DNA of 64,000 nucleotides from Catonia carolina (lineage: Eukaryota; Arthropoda; Insecta; Hemiptera; Achilidae), in assembly GCA_035578175.1 (NCBI GenBank), contig JAQMRL010000006.1, positions 69,995,501 through 70,059,500 on the forward strand, read 5' to 3'. The notes under the pieces were generated by a model, which worked only from the letters and a program-made list of their open reading frames with translations, had not been told where the DNA came from and did no database searches. This document shows positions 1-9,796 of the stretch, piece after piece. Positions within the stretch are counted from its first letter, which is position 1. Every line of letters begins with the position of its first letter. The position numbers were made by a program, and so were the translations under genes.

Positions 1-133
1 TATAAAGTATAGATAATGGCAAATAATAATAATCGTTTTTTATTAATAAAATATCAGTTAATTTTCAATCATTTTTTATAATTTATAACATACGAACAAC
101 GAGATTACAAGTGAGCATTACGTTATCAAAATG

Positions 134-242
134 CATAGTGCGTAGGTAATGATATGTGGTGATTTACAGATGAAAAAAATGTTAGACCTGACCGGGAATC
201 GAACCCGGGACCCCGGCATAGTAGCCAGTTGCTCGGACCACC
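134..242 (-). repeat. SINE C copy, tRNA-headed
   Basis: On the minus strand a tRNA-like head (GTGGTCC... B-box GGTTCGATTCCCGG) leads into a body shared with the copy at 1096-1262. The 3' part past position 134 is lost. It is a SINE and not a tRNA gene because no acceptor stem can form. Confidence 0.75.
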
Positions 243-249
243 AGGATTG

Positions 250-325
250 ATTGAGTGATTTGAACCAGGAACCTTCGTCTCCGAAAATCAGCTGTTAAAC
301 AGCTGATTTTGGTGACGACTTTGTA
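250..325 (-). repeat. SINE D head fragment
   Basis: Only the promoter-side 76 bases of SINE D remain, recognisable by the inverted block AATCAGCTGTTAAACAGCTG (a palindromic 'cagctgttaaacagctg' hairpin) and the B-box-like GGTTCAAATC on the minus strand. It abuts SINE C. Confidence 0.65.
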
Positions 326-437
326 TGTAAATTTAACTGTAAGATTTGACACGTGAATATTGCTAGACCCTGGACGGGAATCGAACCCGGGACTTCCGCG
401 TGGCAGGCTAATGCGCTAACCACTACGCTACGGAATT
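326..437 (-). repeat. SINE with tRNA-Gly(GCC)-like head
   Basis: The minus strand reads GCGTAGTGGTTAGCGC, then an anticodon-arm-like CCTGCCACGCGG (GCC in the loop position), then GGTTCGATTCCCG. These match the A box, anticodon arm and B box of tRNA-Gly(GCC). The first bases cannot pair with those after the T arm, so it is a SINE head and not a functional tRNA. The remainder (326-355) is a short unrecognised tail. Confidence 0.6.
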
Positions 438-1036
438 GTATTTCGTTGGATCTCGTTCGCTGTAAAGTAACTTTCGAGTCACCCTATAACCATACAGTAT
501 ATACAGTGATAATTTACAATCTCGTTATGACTGTGTCGTGTAAAGTTTAAATAAATTCATGATCACCCTGTTTGTAAAATAAAAAAACGACCAGTTATTT
601 TACTGTAGACTAATACAGTAGGTATTGTAACTGCGTTGTAAATTACAGTGGAACCGTTAAACAAATCGCTGTTTGTATCCGTTTTCAAATTTTTATGTGT
701 TTCTATTGTTTTCTTGTTTTTTTTTTTATATTGTATTGAAACAGTCGATTCGTTTAATACTGGTAGGTGTACTGTATCGACTGCGATTAGAATCGATTTT
801 CCGCTTTACTGGTTCCAAAGTACAATGTATTATAGATATGGAAGGTGGGCTAATTTGAAATGTTTACAATTTATAAATGATTCATCAGTCTCTCATCATT
901 CTATCACTTACTGTGTTGCTTGTTGTTTACTGTGAAAATATTCTAAAAGCTATTTAATTTTCATTGAATTTTCTACTTTTCTTTAGTAATTGGGTTGGAA
1001 TTTAATTTTCCTGTTCCTAGTACAATCCATAAGAGA
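438..1036. other. Unassigned AT-rich stretch
   Basis: No repeat of this window, coding similarity or RNA signature is visible. The short open frames near 648-935 are low-complexity (Phe/Leu-rich) and have no recognisable domain. Confidence 0.5.
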
Positions 1037-1285
1037 CTGGTGGAGTGTTTAATTATTTACACTCAATCTGTCCGTTGCAGGGCTAAAATTACAGTCCGGT
1101 CGGCCCGTGGTGTAGTGGTCAGTGCAACTGGCTACTATGTCGGGGTCCTGGGTTCGATTCCCGGTCAGGTCTAGCATTTTTTTTATCTGTAAATCACCAC
1201 ATATCATTACCTACGCACAAGCCCAAGGCTTATGTAGGCATCATCGCTCAATAAAAAAAAAGTAGTTGTGTTTCTTACGTTAGTG
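1037..1285 (+). repeat. Family B 5' fragment split by SINE C
   Basis: The first 59 bases (1037-1095) match the 5' end of family B up to 'gggctaaaat', and the next family B bases (AGTT.TGTTTCTTA) resume at 1263-1285 just after the SINE C poly-A. Family B was therefore here first. Confidence 0.65.
1096..1262 (+). repeat. SINE C, full copy with poly-A
   Basis: Head GGCCCGTGGTGTAGTGGTC (A-box region) and GGTTCGATTCCCGGTC (B box), followed by a body with the short inverted block 'gcccaaggct' and a terminal A9 tail. Length about 165 bp. It lies inside a family B fragment. Confidence 0.8.
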
Positions 1286-1298
1286 TTACCTAACGTAA

Positions 1299-1796
1299 AC
1301 TAAAAGTTTCACATTTGTACGATATTATTATGTTTTAGAGATATTATGTTCACACAGACAGATGGAGAGTCAAATTAATTACTCTCAATCTGTTCGTTGC
1401 AGGGCTAAAATAAATAGTTTTGTTTCTTATCACATGGTCAGCCAATTAAATGACTGAATCATTTAAGAACAGAAGTGGTAGAGGTGTAAAAGACACTAAT
1501 CAGAGTTATCTCCTCTGAAAGTAATGAATTTCATTATACAGCCGGACCCTGTGGTGAATGAAGTGAAGGTGTCATTTGCAGAGTGGAAAGTATGTACTTT
1601 TTAGAGGGCCCGGCATGCTGATAAGCATACTTTTCCATTCAGTGAGGAAGGCAATTGTAAACCACTTTACTCCTCATTTTACTTAGTAACACCACTACAG
1701 GTTCAAACAAGCTTTTTGGCTGATGACCTAAACAACAACACATGTTCACACAAAGATCAATCGCTAAAAACATGTTTTTGAGTTCAGGAGTCGTGG
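1299..1796 (-). repeat. Family A fragment split by family B
   Basis: The minus-strand family A core (around its GT microsatellite) runs 1299-1356 and continues at 1753-1796 ('gatcaatcgctaaaaacatg'). The gap is filled by a family B copy. Confidence 0.65.
1357..1741 (+). repeat. Family B copy with 11-bp TSD
   Basis: Flanked by ATGTTCACACA at 1346-1356 and 1742-1752. The copy lacks about 10 bases of the family 5' end and finishes in AACAACAACA. The target was a family A fragment. Confidence 0.85.
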
Positions 1797-2295
1797 AAGT
1801 AAGAGAAGGTGATTAGATTAGTAGATTTAGATATACGTTTACAGAAAATATAATACTGTAGAAACCGTGGAGGTTAGATAATCAACCCTAGAAAGAGCTA
1901 AAGTTTATAATTGGACTGTAAGATAGATACTGTATATATATATATATATATATAGTAGACGGGCGGCGGCGTTAGCTAATTCCGAGATTAATTTTCTGCT
2001 CGGTGCAAATTAACTTTTGTAGACATCTGAAACGCGCCGTGAATGCATCAGTTCCAATGTTGCCAACATACATCTTCATCTACACTGTCTTGTAGTTGCA
2101 ATTAACTACGGGAAGACATTGTTGATGAACTGCAGTACAAGACACTTTTATATACTGTATATGTATAGGTGGGGTCCATGCGGGGGAAGGGGTTACGGGT
2201 GAGGTATAACGAATGAGTGACGCATGCTGGGAATACGATTGTTGTATTACTCTAATACAAAACATTCGTTTTCAAACTTTCCGTATTTAAAATAT
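1797..2295. other. Unassigned stretch with (TA)n
   Basis: Contains a (TA)11 microsatellite at 1932-1954. Otherwise no feature is recognised. Confidence 0.5.
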
Positions 2296-2327
2296 TTGTT
2301 TGTATTTTTTTTTTTTAATTTATTTAA

Positions 2328-3283
2328 CCCTAGAATGGAAAGCCTAGTAATAGTTACGTTGTTGGAAACCTGTCGTAATATTTACTACTGATCTTTATAA
2401 GTCCAAATCTTATAGGTGCATGTATTTTAAATAAAAATGTGCTATGTTTATAATTTTTTAGTTTACTTCATACAAATTTAATATACAATAAAGTAAAAAT
2501 AACGGTATTATGCACCTTGAATATATATATTTTTTTCAAATTTATTGGTTAAGTAGTAAATTTTTATTAAGTCGGAAAATTAGTAAAATACCATAAAGTC
2601 TTATAAATTGTTAGGTAAACTGTTTGTTATTGCTAAGAAAAAAAACAAGGTAGTCAGAGTCTAGGTATTTGCAAAGATTTCACTGTTCAATCGTGATAGA
2701 CGTCGGTGCACCTCTTGCATATTTCTCCTCTGTGCTCCCCGCAGAATGCCTCGTTGCAATTGATACACCAGCTTGTTATCATACGCCTCTTTATTGCTGG
2801 ACAAAGTTTACAAACTGTTCGTTTCTTGACCTGTTTAGGGACAGGAACTGGATCATTTTCTCTTCCCAGAACTTGAAGTATAATCGTCTTCAAAGATCGT
2901 TGAATTGAGACACATTTGATCCTTTCTTCTAACCATGGTGTTATGAGCTGTTTATGTAGCCCGATCATAATTTATAATACAACTAACTATTTACAGTTTA
3001 TTTTAACACTAAACATGTCACTACGAAAGCTAAAATAATTAAAATATAAATCGATGCCCTATAAAAAATAGTTACGGTAGTGGAAACCCGTCGTAATATT
3101 TACGATTTAAATTCTCACTCGACAAAATACAAAAGTTGTAACCGATGTCAATAACACACTGACCTTGTCTTAGGCGAAACGATACACACCCTTAAGGTCG
3201 GTACAGTCAACGTTAAAACGTAGTAGTACCAACGAAAAACGAAGTTGACGTAGTAAATTTTACGACGGCTTTCCATTCTATTG
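2328..3283 (-). mobile_element. piggyBac-like element, non-autonomous
   Basis: Flanked by TTAA at 2324-2327 and 3284-3287. The left end reads CCCTAGAATGGAAAGCC and the right end, read inward, CAATAGAATGGAAAGCC, so the inverted ends share TAGAATGGAAAGCC. CCCTAGAA next to TTAA is the classical piggyBac terminus. An internal direct repeat of about 40 bp (2349-2390 and 3065-3105) contains GTCGTAATATTTAC. At 956 bp it is less than half the length of an autonomous element and retains only the end of the transposase. Confidence 0.9.
2687..2968 (-). pseudogene. piggyBac transposase, C-terminal fragment
   Basis: The minus strand encodes about 93 residues whose C-terminal third shows C-x2-C-x11-C-x2-C-x4-C-x2-H-x4-C-x2-C (from CKLC to CKRC). 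This cysteine-rich, RING-like cross-brace finger is the usual DNA-binding tail of piggyBac transposases. The preceding PWLEERIK...PVPVPKQVKKR stretch matches the basic linker before the finger in that family. The catalytic DDD domain is missing, so the protein could not cut or join DNA. The ATG at 2966-2968 is only the first methionine in a truncated frame, not a proven start. It sits centrally in the TTAA-flanked element and agrees with its terminal sequences. An isolated domesticated finger is possible but unlikely given the context. Confidence 0.85.
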
Positions 3284-3472
3284 TTAACGTTGCATCAACT
3301 ACAATGATCATTAGCGACGACGTTGGGGTGTAACTGTTTACAATGGAGGATGAAATGATTTTTTGTAACGTATGAAAATATGCCATGCCTGAGTGGGATT
3401 CGAACCCAGGATCGCATGATGAGAGGTGAGCACGTTACCAACTGCGCCAATGCGGCCGGCTTGTTTGTATTT

Positions 3473-3809
3473 ATTACATTTATTTATTTACATATTTTGA
3501 TATAAATTGGTAAATTAAATATTATGAATCCGACCAAGTTAATAACCCGGTAGGTATTTGTTAAATTAATTCGCCGGATGATAAGAATATTGTTTTAGTC
3601 TAGTTAGTACACGCTACCACTACAAATGCAATAGCTGTGAAACACTACTAACACTCATTCATTCTCCCACTACTATAACAACGCACTGCATTCCACAACA
3701 ACTACACGAAGCTGGGATTCAAGCTATAATATATTCACGGGTGTTTCTTTTTGAAGAACATTTCGAAATATTGCTTAAACCAATGTAGTTTTATAAAAGT
3801 GCTTAAGGA
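3473..3809. other. Unassigned AT-rich stretch
   Basis: No known repeat or coding signal seen. Confidence 0.5.
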
Positions 3810-3888
3810 ATGCCCATGACAGGCAGGTGGAGTGTTAAATTATTTGCCCTCGATTTGTTAGTTTCAGGACTACAAAAATAGTTCTCTC
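3810..3888 (+). repeat. Family B 5' fragment
   Basis: Begins GCCCATGACAGGCAGGTGG and runs to the 'aaaatagttct' block, then stops. Confidence 0.7.
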
Positions 3889-3919
3889 TCTTTTTTGCTA
3901 CATAATTTTATTAAAATTA

Positions 3920-4530
3920 TCTATGCTAATATTATAAAGACAAAGCGAGTTTTTGTGTGCGGGCTCATTTCCAAAAAGCTGCTGAAAGGATTTTCATGAA
4001 ATTTTAACAGCATACCTATTCTTATTTACATTCACAGCAACATTTTTTTTTAAATTTTCAAAAATGATGACCCAAAGGGCCCTAATGAAGATTTTCACAA
4101 ATGCGTGTGTGTGTGTGTGTGTATGTGTGTACTTTTGTTGAAGACCGTACATACTATACCATAAAGACTATCGAGAGACGTACGCGGAGGAATTATCAAA
4201 ACGTTGTGTGTGTGTACGCGCGTACGTATGTTGGAGTATGCAGTCTATCTAGCAGCTATAGTACATTTGTTTTAGGAAGAAGCTTAGGAAGAAGGAGGGC
4301 GAGTAGGTAGAGTAGGGATAGTTTCAACGGGGCAAGTGTTTTCTCCTTCTCACTTAATGATCATTCCCTCTCTTTCTAACCGTATACTATGTTACAACTA
4401 CGAAGTGCTTCCCCCACCACTAAACAGAACAGCTCAGCGGCACTGAGCGTTGGAGGGAAAGCTTCTAGCTAGAACAAATGACCTGTACACAATTTCTGTT
4501 AAGCGTGCGAAGCCGCGCGGAGTATGCTAG
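3920..4530 (+). mobile_element. Non-autonomous Helitron
   Basis: Starts TCTATGCTAATATTATAAAG and ends GAAGCCGCGCGGAGTATGCTAG. The 5' TC, the 3' CTAG preceded by a GC-rich palindromic segment, and insertion between A (3919) and T (4531) without target duplication are the Helitron hallmarks. The 5' 'actaatattataaa' start and the 'gaagccgcg...gctag' end are widespread in insect Helitrons. The middle holds (GT)n at 4102-4128 and no Rep/helicase coding sequence. Length 611 bp. Confidence 0.8.
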
Positions 4531-4580
4531 TTATTAAATAATTTGTTAACTTAATGAAATTAAAAATCTTTACTATTTAG

Positions 4581-4978
4581 TTGTTGTTGTTTAGGTCATC
4601 AGCCGAAAAGCTGGTTTGAACCTGTAGAGGTTTTACTAAGTAAAACGAGGAGTGAGGTGGTTTACCATTGCCTTCCTCACTGAATGGAAAAGTACGCTTA
4701 TCAGCATGCCGGGCCCTCTGAAAAGCACATATTTTCCACTCTGCAAATGACACCTTCACTTCATTCACCACAGGGTCTGGCTGTATAATGAAATTCATTA
4801 CTTTCAGAGGAGATAACTCTGATTAGTGTCTTTTACACCTCTACCTCTTCTGTTCTTAAATGATTCAGTCATTTAATTGGCTGACCATGTGTGAAAAGAA
4901 ACAGAACTATTTATTTTAGCCCAGCAAGGACAGATTGAGAGTAAATAATTTGACTCTCCACCTGTCTGTTATGGGCAG
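4581..4978 (-). repeat. Family B, full copy with TSD
   Basis: Flanked by ACTATTTAG at 4572-4580 and 4979-4987. Reads TTGTTGTTGTT... to CTGTTATGGGCAG, i.e. the full family on the minus strand, 398 bp. Confidence 0.88.
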
Positions 4979-5246
4979 ACTATTTAGTTATATTCTGTTA
5001 ATTAAAAATTGCAATTATAATTTTATATGTTGTTAATTATTTAATTAATAATAATCAATGATCACTTAACAAAAGAAAAATTGTGTTAATTTGTAGGAAG
5101 TAAGATGAAAAACATTAATGTTGAGAGTACATTGTGCAATGTTAATACCCTTATACGTTAGATTTGTTATGAGCTCGGTATACCTGCAAATTGAGTTAAC
5201 ATTAAACTCACAAGGAATGTACTGAATTACAAAATTTTATTACTTT

Positions 5247-6171
5247 TTACTTTCTCTTGCCTATATGAATATATAGGAAGGAAAGTATTGTTTTCATGTC
5301 GATTTTAAGAAATCGAGTTTTCACCGGATCTATACGTTTTCAGACCCCCTGAATCCAAAAAACATGTTTTTAGCGATTGGTCTGTGTGTGTGTGTGTGAA
5401 CAGAATATCTCAAGAACGGAACATCGTACGAACTTGAAACTTAAGTTACATACCACTACCGGACGCGACACGAACATTTTCATCAAAATCGGTCAACCGG
5501 AAGTAGTAGTTTATTCGTATAATTTTTCAGTTTTTTGCGATTTTCTCAAAAACTGGTCCTACGATTTTTTTTAAAATCGCCTATTTTACTCAATTTTTTA
5601 TTCTCTACAAGATAGGGTAGGCGCCATGTCTGCTGAAATTCTCGGTGAGGCTGTTTTCACGTAAAAACGTTGTTTTTTTAAGATTACGGCTTTAATATAA
5701 ATTTTAGCGCAAAAACTTATATAATAAAAGTTGTAGAGAATTTAAAAACCTACAACTTCTGTTTCAAACATTTTTTTGTATAACGCTTAGTTTAGCGGTA
5801 ATTTGCGATTTTCTGTTTTTTTTCTCACGAAAACGTGAGAAAAATCGATTTTTTTAACATTTCGGTCTTAGTATGCATTTTACGACAAAAGTGTATATAA
5901 TAAAAGTTATAGAAAATTAAAAGATCTACAACTTTTGTTTAGAGAATTTTTCTCTACAGAGCCTAGTTTAGCGTGAAAGTGTGATTTTCCGTTTTTTTAA
6001 GCCAAATTGAGTTCGATTTTCATTTTGCGTCTTCCACTCATGATTAAAATACGGTTATGTTTTTGAGGTTAGTTGTTGTTTATTTTTAATATTTTATTAA
6101 TAATGTTAGGTTTATTATTAATTATTTACATTGGCAAGAGAAAGTTGTGTGAGTGTTTCACACCAGATTTG
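5247..6171 (+). mobile_element. Family A (HINE-like), full copy
   Basis: Reference description of the family. The 5' end is TTACTTTCTCTTGCC followed by the hairpin CCTATATGAATATATAGG. The 3' end has GGCAAGAGAAAGT (exact inverse of the 5' ACTTTCTCTTGCC), then a second hairpin GTGTGA-gtgtt-TCACAC, then CAGATTTTT. Inside are a GT microsatellite near 5383-5398 and two diverged tandem segments of about 165 bp (5659-5822 and 5825-6000, each with 'tataataaaagtt.tag' and 'cctacaact/atctacaact'). No protein is encoded. Subterminal inverted repeats, a 3'-terminal hairpin and a microsatellite/tandem core are the described plan of non-autonomous Helentrons (HINEs, including Drosophila DINE-1). The class assignment is inference; the family itself is certain. 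Confidence 0.85.
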
Positions 6172-6911
6172 TTTCTGATGAATAAACACAAATACATTTG
6201 ATAAATTATTATATTTTTTGCTTAAGTGAATTGAAAAATCTGTACGTGATTTTATGTTGTTTTCTAGTGAACGTAAACGAACCTTGTTGATTTTTCCGGG
6301 GAAATCGGTCTGCGTACTACATCTTATTAACCGACCAATCGGAAAGCTTTACTTGTAAATCAAACACACAAACACACACACTTACACGTACTCACATAAA
6401 ATCGTGTTGGTTGATCGATAAGAAATATATTTTTACTCGTTTCCTTGAGGAAAAAAGACACCGCTTTCTCGAATTGACTTCAACACTTATGTAATACCTA
6501 CTAGAAAGTCAGACCAACTGATACACACATGAATTTTTTTCTTGAAATATATTCTTTAGCACACTATCTGAAATTTCCCGAGGGTAATGTACCTGTATTC
6601 TGTTACCAACGGCGTGTACGTTGTTGATTCGTTCATCTTATTCTTCTTCTTTTTCTCCTTCTTCAACCAAGAGATTTAGACCTAAATGTTACTACCACAG
6701 AATATCGATTTTTTTATTCATTGTATTTTTTTTTAGTTAAATAAAGACTACTAAGTATCAAAAGAAAAACAGTGATTTGTTTCCTCGGTAAGTGGTACAT
6801 AATGTAACACGTATTTTAGGTTCGTTCTGGATTTGGTTGTAATAAATAGTACCTATATAATACACTTCTTTTAAACTTATAACAATGAAATTAATTACTT
6901 ATAACAATGAA
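6172..6911. other. Unassigned stretch
   Basis: Contains a short CA-rich run (6362-6390) and a TTC-rich run (6638-6665). No coding or known repeat similarity. Confidence 0.5.
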
Positions 6912-6913
6912 AT

Positions 6914-7319
6914 CTGCCCATGACAGACAGGTGGAGTGTCAAATTATTTACACTCAATCTGTTAGTTGCAGGGCTAAAATAAATAGTTCTGTTTCTTGTC
7001 ACATGGTCAGCCAATTAAATGACTGAATCATTTAAGACCAGAAGAGGTAGAGGTGTAAAAGACACTAATCAGAGTTATCTCCTCTGAAAGTAATGAATTT
7101 CATTATACAGCCAGACCCTGTGGTGAATGAAGTGAAGGTGTCATTTGCAGAGTGGAAAATATGTGCTTTTCAGAGGGCCCGGCATGCTGACATGTGTACT
7201 TTTCCATTCAGTGAGTGTTGGCAATGGTAAACCACCTCACTCTTCGTTTTACTTAGTAAAACCTCTAGAGGTTCAAACCAGCCTTTCGGCTGATGACCTG
7301 AACAACAGACAACAACAAC
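6914..7319 (+). repeat. Family B, full copy with TSD
   Basis: Flanked by AACAATGAAAT at 6903-6913 and 7320-7330. Ends in a (CAA)n tail that merges with the duplication. Confidence 0.87.
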
Positions 7320-7330
7320 AACAATGAAAT

Positions 7331-8107
7331 TACTTAAAACTATACTCTATTTCACGTTCAAAAAGCAGCACAGCTCTTATGAAAATCCGCTGTGTTATCA
7401 GGCGTGCGGAAAACATCGGGCACAACCAATAAAATAACCCCCTCCACCGCCGATACCATCCGAAGGTCACGGGCATAAATATTTCATTTACCACGCTCGA
7501 ACATGCTCATTTTCAATCAAAAAGTTACTTTCTCTTCCTTCTTCTTCATGTAGCATCTCCATTACGAAGGTGTGCTAGCATCATGGCAATCCTGACCTTG
7601 GAAACTGCAGCTCTAAATAGGTCGATGGATGACAAATTAAACCACTCTCGCAGGTTCCGTAGCCAGGAGGTTCTTCTTCTTCCAACCGATCGTTTGCCCA
7701 CAATCTTTCCCTGGATGACAAGATGAAGGATTTCATATTTCGGACCCCTCAAGACATGGCCGAGGTACACCAGCTTTCTCTTCTTGATTTCGATCATCAC
7801 TTCCATTCCCTTCTGCATCCTCCTTAGGACTTCCATGTTTGTGACTCTCTCTATCCAAGATATTTTGTGCATCCTTCTGTAAACCCACATCTCAAAGGCC
7901 TCAAGTCTTCGTTCACATTGCCTATTGGTAGTCCAGGCCTCTGCACCATAGTACAGCACCGAAAAGATGTAACACCTCAGCACACGAACTCTCAAGTCCA
8001 GACTCAGATTGTGGTTGCACAGCATCCTCTTCATTTTCACAAATGCGGTAATTGTATTATATTACGCTATAAATGTTATTATTATACTCTGATATTTAGA
8101 TAAGATA
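7331..8107. repeat. Repeat G, copy 1 (carries a LINE)
   Basis: The outer parts (7331-7540 and 8049-8107) match 10441-10698 in the same orientation, e.g. 'tgctcattttcaatcaaaaa' and 'ttgtattatattacgctata'. In the second copy these parts are contiguous, so the LINE-1 fragment here is a later insertion. Confidence 0.7.
7541..8048 (-). pseudogene. LINE-1 (RTE-like) ORF2 C-terminal fragment
   Basis: An open frame at 7546-8040 on the minus strand encodes 164 residues from just downstream of the RT palm to the protein end: CYIFSVLYYGAEAWT, EAFEMWVYRRM, LGHVLRGPKY, LHLVIQGKI, RRRTSWLRNLREWF and the terminus LRNGDAT. The order matches the tail of ORF2 in RTE-like 'endonuclease-reverse transcriptase' proteins of insects. 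The RT catalytic motifs are gone through 5' truncation at about 8048, as expected from incomplete reverse transcription. The 3' end carries GAAGAAGAAG directly after the stop. No target duplication is evident; comparison with repeat G copy 2 suggests a small deletion at the 5' junction. Paralogues lie at 21028-21951 and 33727-34253. Clade name is tentative; LINE origin is firm. Confidence 0.85.
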
Positions 8108-8328
8108 CGCTCGTACAAAGCTGGACGTTTAAATCTCGTCACATTTTTACTTTCTCTTGCCTATATGAATATTATAGGAAGGAAAGTATTGTTTTCATGT
8201 CGATTTTTCGAAATCGAGTTTTCATCGGATCTACACGTTTTCAGATCCACTGAACCCAAAAAACATGTTTTTAGCGATTGGTCTGTTGTGTGAGTGTGAA
8301 CAGAATGTCTCGAGAACTGAACATCGTA

Positions 8329-9721
8329 GAGTTTGTTGCATTGAATAAAAAGTTTATCCTTGAACGGTTTCCATAGCGACGACACAAATCTAGCGGCGGG
8401 GGAATTCTGTAATTCAGTCACAGCTAGACTGCCATAGCCCCAACATGGTGTAGATATTACTGTTGTGTGTGTGTGTGAGTGTATACTATTAGCTTGATTG
8501 AAAACATTGTACTGTATTATAACTATAGTGATTTGTTAACATGTTCTTCGGCACCGTTACATTAATTTTTTACATTTCCGGTTTCTTGATCGTAACGCGT
8601 TTTTTCCTTATACTATAAGTTAATCGTAGGTTAGAATTTAGTTCAGGTAAATTATGGAAGATGAAAGTAGCAGGGTATGTAAAAAAAACTTGGGGGGCGC
8701 AAAATTATCCATAGCCAGACGAGAGAAGTTGTATTAACGTTTTAAAATTTATGACAGATGAGGCAAAACGTGTTCAATCCTTTTGACACAAATTCAGAAA
8801 CGTTTTTGCCCCAGCTACGGGTATTTCTTTATGCAGCGTTCAAAAAATTTGTAAAAGAAGCAAAAACTAACCCCCATAAAGGGTTCAGTACTCCTCAAAA
8901 AAAAATCGTAACACCAAAAAATCTAAAACGACATTGGACAATTCTAATAAAAGTGTTATTCGTGAAACTGTTTACAATTTTCATAGTATTGAAAAATGTG
9001 AACACTTTACTGCCGGAACGCTTTACGCGGTCGTTGCTGCCGGTAGTAAAAGAAAAATTAACCTTTCAAGGAAGCCTTTGGTCATTGTGGCGTATAATCA
9101 AAGAAATGGGGTTCAAATGGAAAAAACTATTGATAATCCTAAAATGACAGTTGAAAGATCAGAAAATCGGGAACTGAGGTTACGTTATTTTAAAGCCATT
9201 GAAGAGTACCGCAAGCAAAACAGACCTATTATTTGCACGGACGAATCCTACGTAAACAGGAGATTACCATGATGATATGAATTATGAAAATTTGGGCGGT
9301 TTTAAAAGAGTATGTTGCAAAAAAACATTAATTTCAAATTAGATGACGCTATACATTTAATTAAAGAACGTGCAGATTCAATGACGAATGATGAATGGAA
9401 ATTAAGATGCGATCATTTGAAGAAAATAGAGAAATAATTATATCTGTGTTGGGAACCCTTAATTGACCCACTGACAATATAATTATCAATTTAAATGATG
9501 ATAGCGATGATAGTGATTTAAGTGATGAAAACAACGAGATGAGATAAGTGAAGATGAGTTATCGAGTATTGAAACAAGATTAAATTTGTTAAGTAGCAGT
9601 TGAGTTTAATGTTTTTGTGGTAGTATAGTAGTTACCTAGCCGCTTCTCCTCTTTCGCTGTTGGTGCCTACTACTAATACGCTCGCTTCCCTTTCAAACTT
9701 TTTGTGGTTTCTAACAAACTA
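8329..9721 (+). mobile_element. Tc1/mariner-superfamily element, decayed
   Basis: Flanked by TA at 8327-8328 and 9722-9723. Inverted ends: left GAGTTTGTTGC..., right (inward) TAGTTTGTTAG..., sharing AGTTTGTT and, 9 bases further in, AAAAAG. Length 1393 bp, normal for a Tc1/mariner element. It holds the transposase relic at 8654-9603. Removing it and one TA restores a continuous family A sequence. Confidence 0.9.
8654..9603 (+). pseudogene. Tc1-like (IS630 group) transposase relic
   Basis: Transposase remains spread over at least three frames. A start ATG at 8654 opens a frame with GGAKLSIARREKLY. An HTH-like region follows with KNPHKGFSTPQKK-type residues near 8860-8900. Another frame has SVIRETVYNFH and GTLYAVVAAGSKR (8940-9060), then RELRLRYFKAIEEYRKQNRP and the catalytic-Asp strand IICTDESYV (9170-9250). 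After an in-frame stop and a deletion, DEWKLRCDHLKKIE (9390-9430) and an acidic tail with NLNDDSDDSDLSDENNE (9490-9540) close the protein before the stop at 9601. This order matches the DDE-type transposase found in many insects with a 'TDE.Y' first-Asp motif. The segment with the second and third acidic residues appears deleted. Multiple frameshifts make it inactive. Confidence 0.8.
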
Positions 9722-9796
9722 TACGCACTTCAAACTTGAAACGTGTTACATACCACTACCGGACCCGACACGAACATTTTCATCAACATTGGTCAA

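Larger units (their letters stand above)
2308..3460 (-). repeat. SINE E split by piggyBac
   Basis: The tRNA-like head is at 3389-3460 (minus strand GGCGCAGTTGGTAACGTGCT, then GGTTCGAATCCC) and the body at 3284-3388. The poly-A (poly-T on plus) lies at 2308-2323, on the far side of the piggyBac element. The whole is flanked by the 12-bp duplication TTGTTTGTATTT at 2296-2307 and 3461-3472, which proves that body and tail were once one SINE. Confidence 0.9.

Noticed and set aside
184..260. Several tRNA-like sequences (also at 356-437, 1096-1175, 3389-3460, 12103-12180, 60112-60185)
   Set aside because: They have A- and B-box sequences, but acceptor stems do not pair and each continues into a repeated SINE body with an A-rich end.
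4577..4798. Recurrent open frames MNFIIQPDPVVNEVKVSF... in family B (also near 7145, 17233, 37282, 50885)
   Set aside because: Partial frames in a SINE-like repeat, interrupted in most copies; no full-length conserved reading frame across copies.
5377..5574. Recurrent open frames starting with MVCVCVCEQNISRTEHRTNLK... in family A copies (also near 23647, 59263, 62802)
   Set aside because: They read through the GT microsatellite, recur at the same place in a non-coding repeat, differ in frame and length between copies, and have no domain.
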